This document shows positions 56,626 through 64,000 of a DNA stretch of 64,000 nt, in pieces. The stretch is taken from NCBI RefSeq assembly GCF_026151205.1, contig NC_087076.1, positions 12,509,675 to 12,573,674 on the forward strand, in the 5' to 3' direction. The notes below the pieces were generated by a model. That model searched no databases. It was not told the origin of the DNA and saw only the letters and a list, made by a program, of their open reading frames with translations. The position numbers and the translations under genes are program-made. The DNA comes from Bolinopsis microptera (Eukaryota; Ctenophora; Tentaculata; Lobata; Bolinopsidae). Position 1 is the stretch's first letter. Each line of letters starts with the position of its first letter.

Positions 56626-57914
56626 AATAAGTACACACCTTTTATCAAAATAACAATGCTATACAAATTATGATCTATCTGGAAAAACTATTTTTCCAAA
56701 CTTTTCCTTCATGTAATCATCGACCGAATTCGGACCTGAGAATGATCGAGGCACATATGTTGGAGGGTACAATGGCCATTCCCTTACTTCCACTACACCA
56801 TTCATGTTATTATTCAATAACTCTTTCATTATACCAAAATCATCAAATATCAAACCATCTAACGGATACATAATCACTGTGCACTTCACTCGAGCTCTTG
56901 ACATTGCTAGGTACAATGTTTCTACGTCTGATGATGATTGTCTGTAACCGAGGTTTCCAGAAATTATGTCCCGATTTCCCGCCTGTAACTGCAGTCTAAA
57001 CTCTTCTTCTAATATTACATCAGCCAAGGGTAACAAAACGATGACTGCTGGCCATTCTCCTGAAGAAGCTAGCATACATGTCCACATGTATTTATTTTCC
57101 GGTAGGCTACATTGAAGGCGGTCCACTAAGGAAAGAGTATCCACATCTTGACCTCCAAAAATAAACCCTACTTCACTTTTATCGATGAATCCATCTTTGC
57201 ATAAAATGTCTAACTCATGAGTATAAATTATCTCTATCAATTTTCGCTCGAAGTTTTGTAAAGTATGAATGGTAGTTTTTGGTCCATGAATATAATGTCC
57301 AGGTCTTTGTAAAGGGAAAACGGCGTCTATGATCTCAGACTTCACGTGGCATTTTAGCTCAATGGCAAGATTTCTTATGGTTGATAAAGCGCTAGCTATA
57401 TCAGAGGTGTTTCTCAGGTTCTTTGATAGGCTCACTATTTGTTCAGGTGATACTGTGCTCTCCAGAAAAGCAGGAAAGTCTACGCTGAGTTTGGTCCCAA
57501 GTTTTAACACAAAAATTAACACTTTGAATAACATCGCATGTCAGCCAAACAAAATGGGTCGTCGATAATTTCAAAAGTGTATTAATGAAATCATAGTTCT
57601 CAGAAAAAATACCACTACAGCCGATCAGCAGTTGTGTCTCATCTATAAATACGTTAATACCCGTTAATGAAGCAAGGAGATCTTGCATCTAGTAAGCTGA
57701 GCGGTGGTCTGAGTCTGTTAACCAGGAATAAGTCACTTTTTGAGAAGAATCAGGGTTATCAATATACCTATAACCACAAGTGATTACAATGACAACTTGA
57801 GATGCTAGGAGACAGTTTGAAATCTCATGATAGATTTCAAAGGGTGTGCTTGTAGTATCATCAATAGTAATATAGCCTTGCTTTACTCCAGCTTTACTCA
57901 GTATTCCCTGATTA

Positions 57915-60900
57915 CTCTAGTAGCAGAGCATAGTTGAGTGTGCACTTCGATGTACACGATTTCTGACAACACAGGGTTGTTTGTTAGGTCATTCTAAACC
58001 AAAATCGTTTAGGTGGACAATTTGTTTCGCTAGAGACAACCCTACAGGGCAAATTTTCTAAATTACCCTCAGTCGCGTATACGGGATTTTCGTATTTCGG
58101 CTCCTGAAGGTCATAAAGACTTCATTTTTAGCTTAAAATTACCGCAATGGCCACATTTATATACAACTTATTAATCAATATATGGTATAAAATTGTTTGT
58201 TTCCGAGATATCTGCAAAAAACTAATTTTAAGCTCAGGCGTAGGCACAAATTTCATCAAATTTGTATCTCAGCTTCTGAAGGTCTTAGAGACTCAAACTT
58301 TAGCTTAAAATGACTGAAATGCACATGTTTATATTGACACTATAAAGGTCATAAAGGCCCAAAATGCTTACTTCTGGAAAAAATCCAGAAAAACCGATTT
58401 TCACTGGGGCAATGAAAAAAATCTACTCTAGAAGCTAATTGAAATCGAGTATGCAGTTTGGTGTCGACAACTTTTCTAGAAACCAGGTCCTTTGTAAGGT
58501 CATTCTGGATCAGAATTGATAAGGTACGCAATTTCTATCAGTAGTTCCAACCCTAGGGGGGAAATTTCTAAATTACCCTCAGGTGCAAATATATAACTTT
58601 TGTATCTCGGCTTCTGAACGTTGTAGGGGCCTCTCTTTTAAGCTTTTAGCTCAAACTAACTGCAAAGGCCACATTTACATACAAGCTATAAAGCATCATA
58701 GGATTTATAGTGCTTAGTTTTGGAGATATTCATTAAAAACTGTTTTAACTTTCGTGCATCCTAAAATAGTAACATCAAACATGTACTTAATTTTGGTATC
58801 CCGGGCTAAAAAAGTCTTACAGACACTTTACTTGCAGCACAGCAAAAGTTCAGCATGAGCACATTCAGATAATATTTATGAAGCAACACAATTTAGTTTC
58901 AGAAGCCCCCTTCAGCTATCTTGTCTTATCCCCAAATGTATACGTCTAACCATCTCTCTGGTTACTTCGAACTACTTCAATCCCCAAATTTATACATGAA
59001 CATTGAACATCTAACTATCTCGTTATATTTACTACAAGTTGGGCTCTCTCCAGTACTGTTTGACTATTATGGCTAATCAACTTCAATCCCACCTCATGAA
59101 GTAGAATATACTTCTAGTTTCCTTTAATTCTGCTACCTCTATGCCATGCCTATTCTACCCAGCTACCACCAACACGTTATAATTGTAGCTCTTTCTAGCA
59201 ACCTCTGAATGCTACCTCCTGCTCTATACAGGTACCATCAGTGGGCAGAAACCACCAATTCCAGCTCTTTTCACGTACTTCGGCTACATCTATTTAGCTA
59301 CTACTGCAAGGCCGCCTGGCCCCTCCAACTTCTGCTCTTTCTAGCAAACTTAACTTAAGCTACTTCTTGCCTTTTATAGCACCACCAGCAACAATTTATT
59401 CTGACTCTTTCCGGCTGACGCAGCTGCATTCAACAATTTCCAGCTCATTGAGGAAGAGGAAACCTGCTATTTCTAGCAAATTCTGAATGCTACTTTCTGC
59501 TCTATCTAGCTTCCACCAACACCCACTAACTGTTGTTCAGCTACCACTAGCACCTGCAAATTCTAGCCCTATCCAGCACACTTAGACTACCTTATGCTAT
59601 ATCCAGATAGCACAAGCACCCTCAAATTTTAGCTGGAGCCTGGAGGTAGCCTAAATTAGATAAAAACAGATAGAATTTGAGAGTGCTCAACCAACTGAAT
59701 AAGGATGGATGTAGCCCGAAGTAGCTAGAAGAAACTAAAATTTGTGGGTACCGTTTGCTAGTGTTAGCTGGATAGAGCAGAAAGTAGTCTGAGGTTGCTG
59801 GAATTAGTGCTAGAATTTGCAGGTTCTGGTGATCCGTGATAGCTGAACAGAGTAAGAGTAAGTCTGAGGTTGCTGAATAGGGCTAGAATTTGCAGGTGCT
59901 AATAGTAGCATAACAACAATTATTGGATGTTGGTGGAAGCTAGATAGATCAGGAAGTAGCATTCAGAGATTGCTACAAGGAGCTAGAGTGGGGATAGCAG
60001 AATTGAAGGAAACTAGAAGTAGATTCTACTACATGAGGTTGGATTGGAGTTGATTAGCCATAATAGCCAAACAGTACTGGAGAGAGCCCAACTTATGTTA
60101 AGACTGGGATCCGGGCTTAATCCCGATCCCTAATCCCGGTCCCGGTCTTAATCCCGGTCCCGGTCTTAATCCCGGTCCCGGCACTTTTTCCCAGTCCCAG
60201 TCCCGGCAAAAAAAGCGGTCCCGTTCGAGCCTTGGCTTTAACGAGATAGAAGCAACAAGAGAGATCGTCAGATGTATAAATTTGGGGATAAGACAAGATA
60301 GCTGAAGGGGGCTTCTGAAACTAAATTGTGTTGCTTCACAAATATTATCTGAATGTGTTCATGCTGAACTTTTGCTGTGCTGCAAGTAAAGTGTCTGTAA
60401 GACTTTTTTAGCCCGGATACCAAAATTAAGTACATGTTTGATGTTACTATTTTAGGATGCACGAAAGTTAAAACAGTTTTTAATGAATATCTCCAAAACT
60501 AAGCACTATAAACCCTATGTTGCTTTATAGCTTGTATGTAAATGTGGCCTTTGCAGTTAGTTTGAGCTAAAAGCTTAAAAGAGAGGCCCCTACAACGTTC
60601 AGAAGCCGAGATACAAAAGTTATATATTTGCACCTGAGGGCAATTTAGAAATTTCCCCCCTAGGGTTGGAACTACTGATAGAAATTGCGTACCTTATCAA
60701 TTCTGATCCAGAATGACCTTACAAAGGACCTGGTTTCTAGAAAAGTTGTCGACACCAAACTGCATACTCGATTTCAATTAGCTTCTAGAGTAGATTTTTT
60801 TCATTGCCCCAGTGAAAATCGGTTTTTCTGGATTTTTTCCAGAAGTAAGCATTTTGGGCCTTTATGACCTTTATAGTGTCAATATAAACATGTGCATTTC

Positions 60901-61301
60901 AGTCATTTTAAGCTAAAGTTTGAGTCTCTAAGACCTTCAGAAGCTGAGATACAAATTTGATGAAATTTGTGCCTACGCCTGAGCTTAAAATTAGTTTTTT
61001 GCAGATATCTCGGAAACAAACAATTTTATACCATATATTGATTAATAAGTTGTATATAAATGTGGCCATTGCGGTAATTTTAAGCTAAAAATGAAGTCTT
61101 TATGACCTTCAGGAGCCGAAATACGAAAATCCTGTATACGCGACTGAGGGTAATTTAGAAAATTTGCCCTGTAGGGTTGTCTCTAGCGAAACAAATTATC
61201 CACCTAAACGATTTTGGTTTAGAATGACCTAACAAACAACCCTGTGTTGTCAGAAATCGTGTACATCGAAGTGCACACTCAACTATGCTCTGCTACTAGA
61301 G
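57915..61301. mobile_element. 3.4-kb palindromic foldback element inserted at TA in helicase copy 2
   Basis: The ends CTCTAGTAGCAGAGCATAG and its inverse CTATGCTCTGCTACTAGAG are flanked by TA at 57913-57914 and 61302-61303. The outer arms of about 1 kb mirror each other closely. Inner segments such as TACTGGAGAGAGCCCAACTT (60068 on) pair with the region near 59040, so most of the element is one giant inverted repeat centred near 59650. No transposase frame is seen. The inner sequence is dense in AGCTACC/CTAGCA words. Confidence 0.88.
60115..60235. repeat. TAATCCCGGTCCCGG tandem cluster
   Basis: Four to five copies of an approximately 18-bp unit (CTTAATCCCGGTCCCGGT) lie in the right half of the foldback and have no counterpart in the left arm, so they arrived after the palindrome formed. 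Confidence 0.75.
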
Positions 61302-61771
61302 TAGATACTTTTCTACAGCTTTGGTCGTCGTGTTACCATTTTCTTCCTTCATTGGAATAAATAAGACAACTTTGTTGAGCTCACTTGACTTTGCTAGTTG
61401 CAAGATTTTTGCTATTAAGATAACAGTTTTACCAGCACCAGCGGGTCCATTTATAAATAAAAAGTTCTCAGCTGAATTCAACACATCAAATTGTTCTTTG
61501 CTCAAGTTTTCAACTCCTAAAAAGTCCTTAACAAGTTGCGGTGTTGAGATGACCTCAGGATTATTTCCTCTGAGAGTAAATCTTCCAGAGTGCAATTCCT
61601 TATCTATATCCACTATACATTTGCCCAAACTACATTTTGACATATCACATCGACCCTTACTGTCTGTGCACCAAACAGCCAGTAACAAGTCTCTAACTTT
61701 TTCATGATTTTTGCGCAGTAAGAGATATTTACCCCCTGTAGCACACATTTTGCTATTGCACACATTTTCCG

Positions 61772-61930
61772 ACACTTGTAAAAATTTCACGGATTTTCGA
61801 CACTTGTAAAAATTTCGAGCAATTTCAACACTTGTAAAAATTTCACGGATTTTCGACACTTGTAAAAATTTCACGGATTTTCGACACTTGTAAAAATTTC
61901 ACGGATTTTCGACACTTGTAAAAATTTAAG
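61772..61930. repeat. 28-bp tandem array (CACTTGTAAAAATTTCACGG)
   Basis: Six units, some with CGAGCA for CACGGA. Fragments recur at 62795-62850. On the minus strand the array is open and reads into the truncated helicase copy 2 frame. Confidence 0.9.
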
Positions 61931-62040
61931 CTTTTAGGGATTATTCGGCAATCCTTTTTTGCAATGACACTTTGTGTACTTGACTCCCAGTTTTGAGATT
62001 CATGCAAATTGAACATGTTGAAAAGGTGTAGACTGTAGGA

Positions 62041-62332
62041 TAAAATGGCGGTCAAAATGGCCGTAACGATTATTTGATAGATCCTAAAATGACTCGTCAA
62101 GATCCAGTTAATTTTTGCGGTCAAAATGGTCGTAACGATTATTTGATAGATCCTAAAATGACTCGTCCAGATCCAGTTAATTTTTGCGATCAAAATGGCC
62201 GTAACGATTATTTGATAGATCCTAAAATGACTCGTCCAGATCCAGTTAATTTTTGCGGTCAAAATGGTCGTAACGATTATTTGATAGATCCTAAAATGAC
62301 TCGTCCAGATCCAGTTAATTTTGAAATAAATC
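62041..62332. repeat. 69-bp tandem array, four units
   Basis: GTAACGATTATTTGATAGAT recurs at 62063, 62132, 62201 and 62270. Unit length is 23 codons and both strands stay open, giving a 23-residue peptide repeat (DYLIDPKMTRPDPVNF) on the plus strand. No start context or gene structure supports translation. Confidence 0.9.
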
Positions 62333-62339
62333 ATGGCTG

Positions 62340-63000
62340 AAATTTACAATGAAACTTTGTGGAACAGGATCACTGGCTCCAGATGTTTAACTTTGTCAAG
62401 ATATTCCATTGTTTAGTCCAAAACCTTCGAGATAAAAGTGGTCAGAAAGCTATATTTTATTTTTCTTACTTAACGTTACAATTCGTTTTTATTTCCGAGG
62501 ATTTAGAGCGAGGTGTCAGTTCACCTGCCGTTCTATTCACACGATGGCTCGATCTTTTTTTCTGTGCTATTTTTTTTGTTACTTTAACGTAGGATTTGGA
62601 GCGAGGTGTCAGTACACCTGCCGTTGTAAAAATTCCTTGAGCGCGGTAAGTGTTACTTTAATCAAATCCAACCTTTGTTCCAACAGATTATATTAAGAAG
62701 GGACGCTCACAATTAATTCATTTTTTGTTCATCTCCCACCTACCGATACATACCAACACCCTGAGCTAGTATTAATTGTTTTAAGCTTTTTATATGTAAA
62801 AATTTCGAGCATTTTCAACACTAGCATTTTCCGATACTTGTAAAAATTTCAAGAATCTATAATAGAGAAAACAGTCAGCCCTAACTAATATTGAGTTATT
62901 TTCATGTTTCTTATATTGATTTAATGTTTCCTTAGATGACCTGGTTATTAATGTTTTAAACTATCTGCTTTTTATTAATTTTTTCACATTAAAATCTTAC
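62340..63000. other. No supported gene
   Basis: A short direct repeat, GAGCGAGGTGTCAGT(T/A)CACCTGCCGTT, occurs at 62507 and 62598, and remnants of the 28-bp unit lie at 62795-62850. Confidence 0.4.
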
Positions 63001-63006
63001 TCAGCT

Positions 63007-63968
63007 ATGATTGTTGAAGGTATACTGACCTTCATTGGGAGTTCATGTAAAGGAAGGGTAAAGATCGTCGTAAAAACAAAAGATAAGGAGACGGACTATC
63101 TTGTCTGGTCCTCGATCGTCCCCGATGAGTTGAAGGTTTGTAGTTTGCCATACAAAAGGATCAAATTTTAACGGTTTTTAAAAAATATTTCAGTTCAAAA
63201 CAGTTATAGTGTAAAGTAGGAGATTGAAAATCTGACATCTGCTCGTAAAATTACTATTAATGACAAATTCACCATATGAAATTTTTGTGACACAAATTTT
63301 CAATTTGCAATTTATTTTTGTGTAATAGAAAATAATATCAAACAGATAAATAGTAAGATAAATATAAAGACTCTCGAGAAGACTGTAAACGGCAAATCTT
63401 ACACGAATGTTGTTGGGTTGAGCGTCATTACACCAACAGTACAACAGTCAACCCCAGCTGCAAAACACCGTAAAAGAGTGAGTCTATTTTAAAGAAATCA
63501 ATATATTTCTACAGTTTATACTTTTGAACATATAATTTGTGCATGCACCACCGTGTAAATTCAAAAATCTTCACATGTCATTGCTGTATTACACAGTGAT
63601 TTTAATTTGTTAAGTTACATCGTATGTCAATTTGAAAATTTTCCAGATAGCTAAACGACCTACCGTCACTACAAGAGACCCAGGTAAAAACAAAACCCCT
63701 CCATTTTAGATTTGGAAGACCTTCTTAGAAATGATACATATTTAGTTTTTATTAAAATTTCAAAACATTGTAATCGAATGCTATACAAATAGAAATTTGA
63801 TCAGTGTATAAAATTATACCTACGAGCTAGCTCACTCTATAGTTTAATGTTTAAGAATAATTAGAAATGATTTAAATTTTGGAATTGGTTCATCTAATAT
63901 GAAAAATTTTCATTTCAGATGCAGATGAGGACACAGGACCAACCACCAGCGCAGCCAGTCCCAAAAAA
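63007..63968 (+). CDS. Unrecognised gene, first four visible exons (continues beyond window)
   Basis: The exons are 63007-63135, 63379-63477, 63647-63683 and 63919-63968. Donors GTTTGT, GTGAGT, GTAAAA and GTGAGA, acceptors and phases (0, 0, 1, then 0 at the edge) all agree, giving 105 codons. The first exon reads MIVEGILTFIGSSCKGRVKI and looks like a small beta-rich fold. Later exons are Lys/Arg-rich (AAKHRKRIAKRP) then Thr/Ala/Ser-rich, suggesting a disordered, possibly nuclear, linker. The ATG at 63007 follows a CAG at 63002-63004, so the exon could also be internal. The second exon's acceptor could be either of two AGs, 3 nt apart. Identity unknown. Confidence 0.6.
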
Positions 63969-64000
63969 GTGAGATTATTTTCCTAGAATCTAAGATATGT

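Larger units (their letters stand above)
56668..61712 (-). pseudogene. NERD + SF1 helicase gene, copy 2, interrupted by a foldback element
   Basis: The helicase part lies at 56668-57914 and the Walker A part at 61302-61712; the 3.4-kb foldback 57915-61301 separates them. The 61302-61712 piece keeps an intact junction NSAENFLFINGPAGAGKT. Other lesions are a 2-bp deletion near 57495 relative to copy 1 and an in-frame stop near 57690 where copy 1 has Trp. A segment near 56960-57000 is replaced by unrelated sequence. Upstream of 61712 homology to copy 1 stops abruptly: the nuclease domain is gone and the frame runs into a 28-bp tandem array. It is clearly a dead paralogue, still over 80 per cent similar by eye to copy 1. 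Confidence 0.85.

Noticed and set aside
62074-62340. 88-codon frame of 23-residue repeats
   Set aside because: It is a 69-bp tandem array open on both strands, without gene context.

Overview
The window is AT-rich animal nuclear DNA. Its genes have many short exons with GT..AG introns, and the standard code reads through all of them. Homologues of animal genes are present (FANCI, a TMEM272-like membrane protein, a rhodopsin-type 7TM receptor), along with abundant non-LTR retrotransposon debris, foldback and miniature inverted-repeat elements, and satellites. Nothing bacterial or organellar is seen. The phylum cannot be fixed from the sequence; a marine or early-branching invertebrate is my guess.

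Layout. (1) 1-17764: the 3' part of a plus-strand G-patch gene. Two exons at the left edge join in frame to a terminal exon 17.1 kb away. Its last intron contains a complete intronless 7TM receptor on the minus strand (4383-5372), several inverted-repeat elements, LINE fragments and a tRNA-like SINE with a hammerhead-ribozyme motif. (2) 18119-25026: a six-exon TMEM272-like gene, minus strand, convergent with the G-patch gene; its introns hold a LINE tail, a near-perfect 327-bp palindrome, a 1.7-kb foldback and a TAGCG-rich inverted-repeat element. (3) 25.1-30 kb: no confident gene, but a GC-rich hairpin element family and a 728-nt tract with no G on the plus strand. (4) 30018-31887: the 5' part of an unrecognised coiled-coil gene, minus strand, with an element ending in G homopolymers just upstream of its ATG. 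(5) 33144-48773: twenty exons of FANCI (minus strand), covering the ubiquitination-site region to the C-terminus. One intron holds 7.5 kb of a 366-bp satellite organised as an 8-monomer higher-order repeat. (6) 49.9-61.7 kb: two damaged minus-strand copies of a nuclease-plus-SF1-helicase gene; copy 2 is split by a 3.4-kb palindromic foldback. (7) 63007-63968: the first visible exons of an unrecognised plus-strand gene that runs off the right edge.

Themes. FANCI is a DNA-repair gene; the other genes have no obvious joint pathway. Two tandem arrays are built from pieces of neighbouring coding exons (the receptor tail and a FANCI splice acceptor). Long G/C homopolymers occur at three places. All exon joins were inferred by eye from splice sites, phase and remembered family similarity, without database searches.
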